A stretch of DNA of 64,000 bases from Isoetes taiwanensis (taxonomy: Eukaryota > Streptophyta > Lycopodiopsida > Isoetales > Isoetaceae): the NCBI GenBank assembly GCA_021234155.1, contig JAJEKV010000006.1, forward strand, positions 2,455,815-2,519,814, written 5' to 3'. Position numbers and translations under genes: made by a program. Shown here piece after piece: positions 1 to 9,533 of this stretch. How positions within the stretch are numbered: position 1 is the stretch's first letter; every line of letters begins with the position of its first letter. The notes beneath the pieces are model-generated. The model was given only the letters and a program-made list of their open reading frames with translations. It was not told the origin of the DNA and searched no databases.

Positions 1-820
1 TTCCAGATTGATTTTCAGTGGCTGCTTTGTAAAGCAAGAATGCTTCAAAAGCTTGGCTTTTCTTTTTCAAGAAATAGACATGAACTCGTCTAGAAAAATC
101 ATCCACAAAAGAGATATAGTACAGGTTACCAGATCTGCTGGGAATTTCCATGGGGCCACGGAGGTCACAATGGACCAGCTCCAAAATTTGTGATGCCCGG
201 GTGCCAATAGCTGAAAATGTTCGTCGGGAATGCTTTCCAAGCATGCAAGCATGGCATAAATCTAAATTGCCATGGATGTGATCAATGCCTGTGGCCAATT
301 CTTGCTAGATCAAGTATTGAAGATTCTGGAGATTCACATGAGCTAAGCGGCGATGCCATAGCTCAATTGTAGAAGGAGTTTCTGTGAGCAAGACTTCATG
401 AAGGGATGGAATGAGAATCTCATAAAGATTTCCAGTGCGGTACCCTGCAGCAACAAGAGTTCCAAAAATGGGTAAAGAATCAGAGAAAAATAAAACTTCC
501 TTGGATGTGAACACTGTTATGAGGCCTTTGTCAGCAAGTTGAGCTACTGAAAGCAAGTTCTTTCGTAACTGGGGAACTAAAAGGGCATTGGGAATAGCAG
601 TAATCTGACCTAAGAACATGGGAAAATGGAAAACACCTTTTGCTTGAACAGTGATTTCAGTGTTAGAACCAAGCTTGGCAGATCCAAGGCAAGAGCTGGA
701 TTGTTGGAGATGATTAGGCTGAGTAACCATGATGGATGTACAGGCAGAATCAACTGTGAACATAGTGGAATTTTTGGCTTGAGCAGGGGTCTCTTCTAAG
801 ATATAGGCTGCTGGAATCAT
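1..820 (-). pseudogene. Copia-1 pol fragment: protease-like, GAG-pre-integrase, start of integrase core
   Basis: Read on the minus strand from 820 downwards. It opens with an aspartic-protease-like stretch (FTVDSACTSIMV), followed by the GAG-pre-integrase motif LWHRRLAHVN. After an in-frame TAG near 305 the same frame continues with CHACMLGKHSRR, then the integrase core start (VHCDLRGP, first catalytic Asp) and FVDDFSRR. The rest of pol lies beyond the left edge. The TAG between QYLI and QELATG is a premature stop, and there are frame changes against the upstream gag. This is a dead Ty1/copia copy. Membership of copia is secure from the order protease, pre-integrase, integrase; the lineage within copia is not determined. 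Confidence 0.85.
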
Positions 821-1848
821 TTGGGAAGCAAGAGGCTTCTAAACAAGGCTCGTCATCCAGCAAGGTAGGCATGGCCAGATCACAAAGATTTGGGAGCTCC
901 TGAAGGTCAATGAGTTCTGAGATGCATGCTTCAGCCAGAGGCTCAGTTTCCTCGATTTCACATGATTCTTCTTGAAGTACCAGGAACAAGATTGGCAGCT
1001 TGAGTTCCAGGATTTGGAGTAATAGAAGAGGATGCATCTTTAGTAGACGGCAAGACACCAGCCTTGGATGGTTTGCTGGGGCACTGGTAGGCATAGTGCC
1101 CATAACCCATGCAGATCCGGCATTGGTTACTTCGAATGGGTCCTCCTGAGCGATTTGTGGGAGGACGACGATCAGAAAAGGTCCGTCCCTTTTGCTGAGA
1201 AAGGCATGCCTGTTCTGGCTTCTTTTCTCCCCCTTCTTTTCTCATGAGAGAAAGTTCTATCAAATCATCCACCATTTCATCCCAGTTGGCACTTTTCTTG
1301 CTCAGAACCATTAGGTCGACTGTGTTTCCCCAGGAAGAAGGAAGAGACTTATACAAACGGAGTTTCTTCTGAACATTTGAGAGGACATGATGATCTCCAG
1401 CATCAGCAAGCATGTCAAACATCTCTTGCAGTTTAGCTACATGCTGACGAATATCTCCCCCATCTTGCAGGCGACAGTCTTCAAGCTCCGTGTGCAGCAT
1501 CATGACCTCAATGTCAGATTTGATACCATAACGGTTATTCGGGAAATTCCAAAGATGGGCGCTCCCATGATTCAGTTCTCCACGAACCAATTGGAGTTGA
1601 TTTTTGGACAAGCACATGGCAATGCATGCCATCGCTTTGCTATCCTTCTGCTTCCAGAGAAGCAAATCCTTCTGCTGAAGGGGATCTTTAACGTCAGTAA
1701 CTACTGGAGCCAGTTCACTCCCTTCCACAGCCTCCCAAAGCAGTTCTGCCTTGAGAAAGAGGGTGATCATGCGCTTCCAGCCTTCAAACCCTTTGCCGTC
1801 AAAGGCTTGGGGTCACAAATTCAACAGGGCCGAATTCATGCCTGCCAT
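821..1848 (-). pseudogene. Copia-1 gag, decayed
   Basis: The minus-strand reading begins at an ATG at 1848-1846 (MAGMNSALLNL), meets an in-frame TGA about 12 codons in, then runs openly as a copia gag of about 270 residues: FDGKGFEGWKRMITLFLKAE, then a CX2CX4HX4C zinc knuckle near 1085-1125 (CRICMGYGHYAYQC). The frame is lost at 958; homologous-looking text continues in a second frame (to about 821) before the protease frame at 820. So there is one early nonsense codon and at least two frameshifts. Gag would package element RNA into virus-like particles; this copy cannot encode it intact. Confidence 0.8.
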
Positions 1849-1923
1849 CGTTAGGTCTGCTGCTCCTTTCCCAAGATCAGTTCGTCAATCTCTCAAGAAA
1901 ATCTCTCTTTCAGATGACGCAAG

Positions 1924-1935
1924 GCTCTGATACCA
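1924..1935 (-). other. Copia-1 primer binding site
   Basis: The minus strand reads TGGTATCAGAGC, the plant copia primer binding site complementary to the 3' end of initiator tRNA-Met. It lies about 75 bp upstream of the gag ATG, and an LTR end (TGTCA in element sense) abuts it, so the element's 5' LTR starts at 1936 and extends to higher coordinates. Its outer boundary could not be found because no second LTR copy is in the window. Confidence 0.75.
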
Positions 1936-2433
1936 TGACAAAGCTTGCAACAGACAGATGCAAAAGCACAAGAACTGGACGAATTGTATTAAGAATCCTA
2001 AGATGTTAAATACAATGAGCTCCTGAATTTAAGGAACTAATTCAGGGAAAAACACTAAATGTAACAACTGCCTTCAACAGCTAGTTGGTGCCGAATCCTG
2101 CCAGGTGTGGGTAGCAGAGAATCTAGGTGTCAGAGGTTGAATGCTCCATCAATAACCAATCTCCACATGATACAACTGTGCAATGCAAGCTGCATAGCCA
2201 TAGATTGCAAGCTCATTAGTTTTGAATTGAAGAAAAGGAACAAAGCAAATGAATTGATGAAGAAGAAAATACTTGTTGGTACCTTCAAGCTACCTCTCTC
2301 TCATGCTCTATTGCAACCAGCTAGGCTCCAATCCAGTCCAGCCAGGCTCCAAATGGATTTCCCTCCACTGATGAAACTGCTCTGCAAGTATAGTTCCGGT
2401 AGATCCCGATACTGCTATCGAATGGTTGGCCTG

Positions 2434-2700
2434 TCAGTTGCAACTGGCCTGAGCATGTCTCTTATAGCACACTGCATTATGAAGATCTGCAAGGACTCCC
2501 AGTTGCCGCAACCTTTCCCATAGGAGACATAGTGTCACAGGCCTTGGCGAAGTCCACAGAGCGGCAATATAAGTCTTGTCGACGACTCCTCCTATCTTCA
2601 TCCATAGTCCACAATGTGAAGATATGATCAATGGTTGAGTGTCGCAGACTGAATTTGACCTACATGAGTGCCCACACCTCTGCTGCCTCTGCCCCAAGTC
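2434..2700 (-). pseudogene. LINE reverse transcriptase fragment
   Basis: In one minus-strand frame from about 2663 down to 2497 the text reads FSLRHSTIDHIFTLWTMDED, followed by a stretch ending DLYCRSVDFAKACDT. This matches the LINE (non-LTR) reverse transcriptase block usually written as GFRxxRSTxDHIFTLR ... CFVDFxKAFDTV, containing the first catalytic Asp of the RT palm. Frames break on both sides, so only about 60 residues survive. The neighbouring 2855-3020 segment may belong to the same old LINE insertion. Confidence 0.6.
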
Positions 2701-2854
2701 GTCAACTACTACTCAAGAATCCCGGCTAGCAATTTTGCAAACATTGAACTGAGCATGACCGTTCGATAATTGGCTGAGCAATATGGGTCAACCCCCTCGT
2801 ATATGAAAACAACTCTACTAATGGTCTATTGTGGGGAGGGGAAAGGGGGGAGCT

Positions 2855-3020
2855 GGCTGGAGCTGCAGCTATGGATTCAGTAGAGGTGGTAGATGTGGAA
2901 ACAGCCTCCGGCAGGGGGTAGCGACATGTGAGGCAACTGGAGCAGTGTGTATGGCAGTAGCGGGCGAAGTAAGGGCATGGCCAGGAGTGGTTGGGGCTTC
3001 GGCAGAAGGGCCCTGAGGGT
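2855..3020 (-). repeat. Proline/alanine-rich segment shared with 35.2 kb
   Basis: The minus strand here and the plus strand at about 35,215-35,385 encode the same kind of text: PQGPSAxAPTTPGHAL, then an alanine-rich stretch ending VASHVA and (P)LPEAVSxSTT. The 35.2-kb copy lies upstream of the endonuclease domain of LINE-B, so this looks like ORF1 or spacer sequence of one LINE family, here in reverse orientation next to an RT fragment of the same strand. Confidence 0.55.
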
Positions 3021-3149
3021 TTGTAGAAGGGCCCTGAGGAGTTGTTTCCATCCAGGCCTCTATCAAACATAAACGGTTTTTTGCTTCCTTTGAAGGTTTT
3101 CAAATCCAAATGCAGCTGCATTTCTAGTGCCGATGTTCAATGCATGCAA

Positions 3150-3383
3150 TTGATTGTGCCTGTGCTTATGGCTCAGCAACAAACTTTGATAAACAATTCA
3201 GAAATCTTAGTTTTGCATAAAGATCAAGCAGGGCAATCAGTATACACTAGCATGGCTATTTCAGTGGTTGCTAAATTATGGGACGAGTATCTTACTGAAG
3301 TTGCATATGATCCAAATCTCTTTGCCAATAGATTTAAATATTTGGTAGAAATCATTCCCCAACCATGCAAGGGCAGACCATGA
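3150..3383 (+). pseudogene. Possible NPH3-domain fragment
   Basis: The plus-strand ORF contains SVVAKLWDEYLTEVAYDPNL followed by a phenylalanine-rich turn ending LVEIIP. Plant NPH3 (phototropin-signalling BTB-NPH3) proteins carry a block of the form VxxLxDxYLxEVAxDxNLxxxKFxxLAExxP, so the resemblance is specific but short (about 34 residues). No BTB domain, no continuing NPH3 motif and no clear splice sites were found; the frame ends at 3383. It may be one exon or a relic. Treat the assignment as tentative. Confidence 0.35.
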
Positions 3384-3924
3384 GATTATGAATCATGGAA
3401 GGATGGACCATGCTACATCCTTGACTGTTCAAAACATACATTGCTTGAGGTGTGCTAAAGCATTATAGTATGACAGCATGTGTGCATGGTCAATGGATTT
3501 TTGCAGGATGAATTATATACGACTGCACATAAGGTGCCAGAGAGTTATTGGCTTAGTTTCTCTATTGAATGAAGGCATTGATGAAGATGAAAATTTTGAA
3601 AGCCCAAGAGCTACCGACATGTTTTTGAAATTTATGGACGGTAAGAAAAAGTAGTCATAGATGTATAAGCAGTGACTAATAGGATGGTTACTAGAGATAG
3701 ACGGACTTCTTCTTCTTCTTCTTCTTCAGAATCATGTAGTTTTTTACAGGAGCCAGTGCAAGATGCTAAGTCATATAGAAAAGGACTCAAGTAATTTCTT
3801 ACTTGTAAGAACAAATAAAGTACATATCACTGTAGCAGAGGTCAAAATAAGAATAGCCTCAAACTTGATACAATATTTCTTGTTACAGCTTGAGATGTAA
3901 TATCAGCTTTTGTATTACACGATA
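3384..3924. other. No gene seen; short TTC microsatellite
   Basis: No convincing coding sequence. A perfect (CTT/TTC) tract of about seven units lies at 3707-3727. Confidence 0.6.
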
Positions 3925-4380
3925 AATATGTAGCAAAATAACAGGGGGTTCCAAGGGGATTTGATATGGATGTAAAAATAACAATTTCTGAAACCATAAA
4001 CCATATATCCTGAAACAATTGAATAAGTTGTTATAAAAAAAAAAACATAGATTCAAGATAAAAAATAATCACATTAGCTCACTGGGTATATTGCTTAAAG
4101 TAGTCTTATTAGGAGTTGAGTTATTTTGATAGAGGTTCGAGCCCCCGTATTTCATATTCTAAAATCTTAGGCAAAGCCGTATAGAGGTTCGATATTCCCT
4201 CAAAACCTTAGGCGAAATCGTATTTCATATTTCAAAATCATAGGCGCCTCCAATTATAAATGACTATAAGCGAAACGAGAGGTGCCCAGAGGCCCCAACA
4301 TATGATCTGGGCCATAGGATCGACGAATCCGACGACTGTGATAGTCCAAGGTGCACCTCGTTTAAACTATGTAGGAATAT
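3925..4380 (+). repeat. Dispersed repeat with tRNA-like A and B boxes (SINE-like), copy 1
   Basis: This stretch is closely similar to 51,935-52,490. It contains TAGCTCACTGGGTA at 4075-4088, resembling a tRNA A box (TAGCTCAGTTGGTA), and GGTTCGAGCCC at 4134-4144, matching a B box (GGTTCGANNCC), about 59 bp apart. That is the internal RNA polymerase III promoter of tRNA-derived SINEs. Similarity between the copies starts about 140 bp before the A box, which is unusual for a SINE head, so the tRNA-like part may sit inside a larger repeat. Confidence 0.5.
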
Positions 4381-5134
4381 TGTCAGAAACCTTAAGCTTA
4401 GACTTCCATCGAATCACTTTAAAAAGTTAATGATCAAACCTGGAATAGAAATTGGTTTGACAGATCTCTAAGAATGACGTTGAAGCGCCATTACTTGTAT
4501 TTGTTGCTATTCTTCATAAAGTCTAGACTTATAACTCAAAATCTGTTGCTTCAAACAACCAAATCGGACCTTCAAGCATTGTAAATATGAGACCTTTATA
4601 ATGACAGACTTCACAGAGATCTCTAGTATCTAGTTTCTGTATGCTTTGAACTGCAGAAGATGGACTTCGCTATAAAGCCAGGAGAAACTGACATGTGGCA
4701 TCCTCCCATAATTTAGCAAGATAATAAGGGAAATGCATTGAAGAAAAAAAGCTAGGGATAGCCGAATGAGAAAGCAATGGAAAAAAAGTCACTTTGCAAA
4801 ATTTATGAAGATACAGAATAAAGACAAGGATCACGTTACCTCTGGTTGTGCAAATGCACCTCATCGCATCTCATTAATTATTTCCTTGACCAATTTTCTA
4901 ATTTTCTTTGCCCTTGATTTTTAAAAAAGGATCTAACGGTGTAATCTCCTGCCACCTCGAATTTTGCTGAGATGGAGGTGACCTGTGGATAGGCTAGAAT
5001 TGCAAAAATGGTTGTAGGCTTGGTTGGGCTAGTGTGCTAAAAAAATAAAAAAATCAACAAATTCAAATTTTGTTGTTGTGGTTGCTTATAGTTGTCGGAT
5101 TGAGAAAGCTGATGGGGCACCCAAAATCGCAACA
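4381..5134. other. No gene seen
   Basis: AT-rich, many stops in all frames, no recognised repeat or RNA gene. Confidence 0.5.
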
Positions 5135-5368
5135 TCAGACATATCTTTGCCCGAACCTTATAAAAACCTTAGAAGATATGCCAAGAACCTCAAAAAACAG
5201 GTCAAGAACCTCAGAGCGACAAAATAAATAAGCATAGACTGTTCCCAAAAACTGCTGCAATCTAGATGAATAACCACAATCATTTGTATATTGAGATTTC
5301 AAAGCAACAAAAGCTTTTGTAGAAAGTTCAATAATGTCATATCTTGGAAGATCCAATAATGCCATGTC
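5135..5368 (-). CDS. Candidate exon of an unidentified host gene
   Basis: The minus strand has a plausible acceptor (CAG) at about 5369, then an open frame of about 76 codons (EDMALLDLPRYDIIELSTKA, later LQQFLGTVYAYLFCRSEVLD and LFFEVLGISSK). It is rich in leucine and aromatic residues, looks helical, and a GT donor follows ISSK. I do not recognise the family. A second candidate exon on the same strand, 5722-5940, could precede it in the same gene. No signal peptide or catalytic motif is visible. Confidence 0.3.
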   Translation of the reverse strand, partial: DMALLDLPRYDIIELSTKAFVALKSQYTNDCGYSSRLQQFLGTVYAYLFCRSEVLDLFFEVLGISSKVFIRFGQRYV

Positions 5369-5721
5369 TTCCTGTGCCTAAAAACAAAAGTTGAGTGCTA
5401 CCTTGCTAGGTAATCTACCAAGAAAAGAACTTCCCGTAAACCATCAAAAAAGTCTGCTTGATATGCAAGAAAAAACGAGTTCAAATACCAGACTTGCCAA
5501 CATCAGCTTTATTCCATACACTTTGCCAAAATCCTAGCATCAACCTTTGCCTTGTATACCCTTAAAATGCTTATTGAGCACATTTTCTGAGGAGCAGGCA
5601 ACCCATTGATGCATTAACATCTTGTTTTATTTTATTTTAATAGCCATTAAGTTGCAAGTTTAGATTGCAACTAATAATTAATGGTATATTGTCACCTTTG
5701 CATTTTCGTGTAAAGGTGATT

Positions 5722-5940
5722 CTAAAGTTGATCAAATACCAGGATGCAGACAAAAAGGCACCCAAAAATATCCAATGGTCCGACCAATTGCACAACATAT
5801 TCAAACACGTACAAGTAGGCATCAGTTGAACACCTCACCTCCACAGCACCACTCATGTTCTCCACAATCATCGATAGCGCACACAATAAAGAATGCGCAA
5901 CTTGAGGATACAAAAGTTCCCAACGTATAAACTAAACTGT
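5722..5940 (-). CDS. Candidate exon of the same unidentified gene (partly inside the duplicated block)
   Basis: An open minus-strand stretch reads YPQVAHSLLCALSMIVENMS, then VEVRCSTDAYLYVFEYVVQL and PLDIFGCLFV, a helical, HEAT-like looking text that I cannot assign. A GT donor (CTG/GTATTT) follows at about 5728. The part above 5749 is repeated at 9534-9698, where it runs into the retroelement LTR instead of its own downstream DNA. If this is a real gene, the retroelement and duplication lie inside or just upstream of it. Confidence 0.3.
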
Positions 5941-6712
5941 CTGCTGAGTATCTATGACTCGGGATTAAGTTGCCGATTATAGCTTGCTATAGATATTCTA
6001 TCACACCGGTTCGAAGTGCACATATGCATGATAATGCATATGTCGATGGGATGAAACAGATAACTCTTCTTGGGATGTGGGCGGTCGGGTTAATACCTTA
6101 TCAAGATGCAAAATTTCATCCATGAAGGCAAAACAAAATTTTACCTTTCATCTTGGCTCCATTGCCAAATTCAACCACAAACATACCTTCATACGATCTG
6201 ACATTAAACCAAATTATCACAACAAAAAGGACCTAACCACTATATTGTCCTACAGGGAATGATAATTACACTTAATGAGTCGATCCAAAAATCTGCATTC
6301 GCAATGGTAACGAGTTTGATTCCAAGGCTACCCCAAATATCTTTTAATTCCTCTTTTTTCTTTGCATTTAGTCTGGTGGGAAACTTCACATCGAACTTTA
6401 TTCGCAAGTCACCTCTTCTTCCAGGTTCTTTAGCAATTGGCATTCCTTCCTTCGGAACTACCTTTTCGTAGCCAGGATATATAACCTCTGTGATTGGAAT
6501 GGTGAGAGTTCTACCATCTAAAGTGTTCACGGTAACAGTACACCCTGTGAGTGCTTCAGCTAGAGGAATTCTGTGCACCATAATTAGGTCATTGCCATCC
6601 CGCTTGAATACTTCGTGAGGCTTCTCGTCTATCACAAATACTAGATCTGCAGGGACAACATTAGGCTGCTCGTTACCCTTCTCTGGAAATGTGATCTTTG
6701 TCCCCTTCTTCC
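5749..6712. repeat. 964-bp flanking duplication, left copy
   Basis: This block and 9534-10,499 are nearly identical (lengths 964 and 966). They flank the retroelement on both sides. The left copy ends abruptly at the 5' LTR (after CCTTCTTCC); the right copy continues into the intact DnaJ gene. Differences are confined mostly to about 5955-6090 and 6255-6370 and sit at CAG/CTG triplets of the right copy. Confidence 0.9.
6240..6712 (-). pseudogene. Truncated duplicate of DnaJ exon 3
   Basis: The minus strand encodes the DnaJ C-terminal substrate-binding domain from [17 protein letters not shown] to [11 protein letters not shown], identical in protein to the intact gene at 10,114-10,549 until the last residues. 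There the intact ending ([12 protein letters not shown], stop) is replaced by [16 protein letters not shown] and a read-through tail, caused by base changes and a 1-bp deletion. The 5' end is cut at 6712 by the LTR, so there is no start, J domain or first two exons. It is a non-functional duplicate. Confidence 0.88.
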
Positions 6713-6911
6713 TGTTGGAATATATCAATCCTCCACCTCATCATATAGGCCACGTCATCATGTGACATGGCAATCCATTTATAGAGTCGTGTCCGTTCAT
6801 GTAGAGTCGTACCTGTTATGCATATAAGCTATGGTGGGAAGCTTGTTCCCAACCAGTTTTTCCTTCTGTTCAATAATATATATTGCATTGTAGTTAATCC
6901 TAAACTTATCA
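6713..6911 (+). repeat. 5' LTR of the chimeric retroelement
   Basis: Begins TGTTGGAATATATC and ends TTATCA just before the primer site, 199 bp. It should contain the element promoter; no TATA box was assigned with confidence. Confidence 0.85.
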
Positions 6912-6923
6912 TGGTATCAGAGC
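6912..6923 (+). other. Primer binding site of the chimeric retroelement
   Basis: TGGTATCAGAGC, the usual plant copia site pairing with initiator tRNA-Met, immediately after the LTR end. Confidence 0.85.
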
Positions 6924-6970
6924 CTGTAGGCTCTTGATCCTGGGACCTGATCTATCCTAGGGACGTAGCA

Positions 6971-9322
6971 ATGAAGGCGGAGGTAGGAGAGCCGCCTCCT
7001 ATCTCTCGGATATGGAAAACCAAGAAAAGCATTCCTGTGAAGACTCGTCTGCAGAAGTGCATGAAAGCCGCTACCAGGAAGGCTAAGGAAATTACCTTTT
7101 CTTGTCTCTCTCCTCCGAATGAAATTCAAGAAAAGGATGCATTCACTATACAGAAGGAGCCGATTATTCAAAAATCGAAGAACCTAAATGGGTTTACAGA
7201 GCAGAAGGAGAAGCAGGTTGCCGCTGATGAATCAACCCAAAGAAATGCAGTTGCACAAAGCTCTATTGGGTATAAGATTGAGGATCCAATTCGGATTGAA
7301 GACCCACAAATCATGACTAAAGGCTTAAAGCCCATAAATTCTCCCCTTACGCTGCTTCCAGACCCCATGTTGATCGAAGCAGTAATTGCAGAAGAAATAG
7401 AAGCCAAATCTGGCTTTGAAGGGGCTGTTATGGCAGAAGAATCACGGGGCAAATCTGCCCATGACAGAGTCGGAATTGCAGCACAGGCCGATTTTGTTGG
7501 GCGTTCATGGATAATTGCCAGAAGATCCGCGGCCACACAAGAGATGGCTGGAGTTGGGAGTGCAGATAACCCACAATCCTTTGATTCCGTTTGGAGACAG
7601 TTGGAGGCAGAAGAAACCGTTTCCTTGAAAACGAAAGGGATTATCAGGGCCCTAAATCATGGAAAAGGAGTTGCAGAAGACCCAATCCTTAAGAAGGACC
7701 CAGAGGAGGTCGGATTTAAAGCCCACATCGCCAAGAATCCAGAAATAGCCACCGTTGATGCAGCCGTTGAAACCCCAAATGGACACAAGCCTGTTGGAGA
7801 TGGCCAGAAGGATGCCGTTACCCTGCCAGTACCTGCCAGTGAGAAGGATATAATGGAGACAGGTTTGTGGTTTGTGACAGGGACAGTTGATGCAGCCAAG
7901 GCAGATTTTGTTGAAGAAGCTGAAGCCCAGGTAGCCAGATCTATAGCCTTCGCAAAATCGGCAATGGGAAATGCTGTTGAATGCCCTTTTCCTAGCAATG
8001 TGGCGGATGCTAAATCTATGGCAGGTCGTCAGACGAAGCTAGAATCCTTTTTGGTGGCCGTGCAAGCTGCGGCTCTAAACAGTTTCATAGATATGGATTT
8101 TGATCCCAAATTCTATGTAGATCTGTCACTCACAAAATCTTTAAACTCAACCCGGGACGCTTTCCAAGCTAGGAATCGTCAATGCAGTCTTATTGCAGAA
8201 GGCCATCTGCATAAGGAGCTTCTTGAAGGCATTCAGGATAGGGCAGATACAAAGATTCCCAATTTTTACTCATATGAGAAGCTCAAGGAAGCCACAGATG
8301 ATTGCTGTCCTGCAAGCTTGATCAAGGGTTCAGTTTATAAAGGATTTTTCCCTGTCGCAAGCTCGAAATTCGCTAATAAAGAAGGGGCCAATCAGAAAGC
8401 AGATGAGATTACAGATTTGCAAAATGAGAAGGGCGCAAAGGAGAAGGCTGGTCAAGCTTATGAGGCTGCCAAGGACAGAGCCGGTCAATATGCAGATAAC
8501 GCAAAGGAGAAGGCTGGTCAAGCTTATGAGGCTGCCAAGGACAGAGCCGGTCAATATGCAGATAATGCAAAGGAGAAGGCTGGCCAAGCCAAAGATGAAA
8601 GCCAAAGGAACGCTAGAGAGGCTGCAGACTATGCAAAGGGCAATGCTGGTCACGCTACTGGAGATCCAAATTTCTTTAAATTACAGACAAATGCCAGGGG
8701 AAAAGCCATGAAGATATTGAGTAGTAGACCTATGGATCAAGCACATGGCAGCACATCTGAGGCAGTAGAAGACGTCAATGCTGCTGCTCATAATGCACAG
8801 CTCTCCATGGGCCCAGTCCAAATTGAAGATCCAGAGATTCAGGGAGGGCCCAAGCCTCAGATTGCAGATCAAGGTCAAGATAAAGATGAAGAAACTAATT
8901 TCAAAGGTATTGATTTGAGTTCTAATGGCATAAACTTTAGATGCTTAAGGGAGGGAATGATGAATATAAGCAGCCTAAAGAATGCTACCAGAATAGAAAT
9001 GCTCAAGCATCTAAAAGAGGAGATGACTGATCTAGCATGTCGAAGAGAGCAAGCAGATCTTTACGAATTTGCAGACGATTCAGACATGATGCAATCAATC
9101 TTGGAAGGCAGTAATATGAATTTGATGTTCCCAGAAATTGTAAATATTTTTGATAAAATTCCGCAAGCTGAAACTGGAGAATTTGAAAGGAGAAATTCAT
9201 ACATGAAGAGAAAACTTCCTGATACATATTCCAAGAACAAGAATATTCAGAAGAACATTAGAAAATGCAGAAAACGCCAAAGATGGCTCACGCATCAACC
9301 TGGACACGATGACTTTGGATAG
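6971..9322 (+). CDS. 783-aa chimeric ORF: trehalase fragment + receptor-kinase fragment + LEA repeats
   Basis: The ORF starts 47 bp after the primer site and fills the element. Residues about 356-402 (KLESFLVAVQAAALNSF, DFDPKFYVDLSL) resemble the N-terminal part of plant alpha,alpha-trehalase. Residues about 428-460 (FYSYEKLKEATDD, LIKGSVYKGFF) resemble the start of the kinase domain of LYK4/5-like LysM receptor kinases. Residues about 487-564 hold group 3 LEA 11-mers, including a perfect 66-bp tandem duplication (8434-8499, 8500-8565; unit core KEKAGQAYEAAKDRAGQYAD). The N- and C-terminal parts are not recognised; a short motif with IEDP recurs near residues 100 and 618. No catalytic core is complete, so no enzyme activity is expected. 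Whether it is translated is unknown. The open frame is long enough to suggest selection or great youth. It parallels maize Bs1, a known gene-transducing retroelement. Confidence 0.85.
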   Translation: MKAEVGEPPPISRIWKTKKSIPVKTRLQKCMKAATRKAKEITFSCLSPPNEIQEKDAFTIQKEPIIQKSKNLNGFTEQKEKQVAADESTQRNAVAQSSIGYKIEDPIRIEDPQIMTKGLKPINSPLTLLPDPMLIEAVIAEEIEAKSGFEGAVMAEESRGKSAHDRVGIAAQADFVGRSWIIARRSAATQEMAGVGSADNPQSFDSVWRQLEAEETVSLKTKGIIRALNHGKGVAEDPILKKDPEEVGFKAHIAKNPEIATVDAAVETPNGHKPVGDGQKDAVTLPVPASEKDIMETGLWFVTGTVDAAKADFVEEAEAQVARSIAFAKSAMGNAVECPFPSNVADAKSMAGRQTKLESFLVAVQAAALNSFIDMDFDPKFYVDLSLTKSLNSTRDAFQARNRQCSLIAEGHLHKELLEGIQDRADTKIPNFYSYEKLKEATDDCCPASLIKGSVYKGFFPVASSKFANKEGANQKADEITDLQNEKGAKEKAGQAYEAAKDRAGQYADNAKEKAGQAYEAAKDRAGQYADNAKEKAGQAKDESQRNAREAADYAKGNAGHATGDPNFFKLQTNARGKAMKILSSRPMDQAHGSTSEAVEDVNAAAHNAQLSMGPVQIEDPEIQGGPKPQIADQGQDKDEETNFKGIDLSSNGINFRCLREGMMNISSLKNATRIEMLKHLKEEMTDLACRREQADLYEFADDSDMMQSILEGSNMNLMFPEIVNIFDKIPQAETGEFERRNSYMKRKLPDTYSKNKNIQKNIRKCRKRQRWLTHQPGHDDFG

Positions 9323-9338
9323 TTGAGGTGTTCGTCTT

Positions 9339-9347
9339 GAGGGAGGG
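9339..9347 (+). other. Polypurine tract of the chimeric retroelement
   Basis: GAGGGAGGG directly before the 3' LTR; it would prime plus-strand DNA synthesis. Confidence 0.75.
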
Positions 9348-9533
9348 TGTTGGAATATATCAATCCTCCACCTCATCATATAGGCCACGTCATCATGTGA
9401 CATGGCAATCCATTTATAGAGTCGTGTCCGTTCATGTAGAGTCGTACCTGTTATGCATATAAGCTATGGTGGGAAGCTTGTTCCCAACCAGTTTTTCCTT
9501 CTGTTCAATAATATATATTGCATTGTAGTTAAT
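9348..9533 (+). repeat. 3' LTR of the chimeric retroelement, missing its last 13 bp
   Basis: Matches 6713-6898 exactly, then changes to GACAAAAAGG, the start of the right duplication copy. The 13 terminal bases present in the 5' LTR (6899-6911) are absent. Confidence 0.85.

Larger units (their letters stand above)
6713..9533 (+). mobile_element. Copia-type LTR retroelement carrying captured host sequences
   Basis: Terminal repeats at 6713-6911 and 9348-9533 are identical over the 186 bp they share. The 5' LTR is followed directly by TGGTATCAGAGC (initiator tRNA-Met primer site), and the 3' LTR is preceded by the purine tract GAGGGAGGG. The internal region is one 783-codon ORF with no gag, protease, integrase or RT motif. 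It is therefore non-autonomous and would need enzymes supplied by another copia element. Identical LTRs mean a recent insertion. No short target duplication is present; a 964-bp duplication flanks it instead. Confidence 0.88.

Noticed and set aside
4075-4144. Functional tRNA gene
   Set aside because: A and B boxes fit, but no acceptor stem or cloverleaf can be drawn; the repeat copy at 52 kb shows it is a dispersed element.
8330-8653. Minus-strand ORF that looks like a repetitive membrane protein (LLLCVICILTGSVLGSLISL)
   Set aside because: It is the antisense of the LEA repeat in the chimeric ORF; the apparent hydrophobic repeat is a by-product of the 66-bp duplication.
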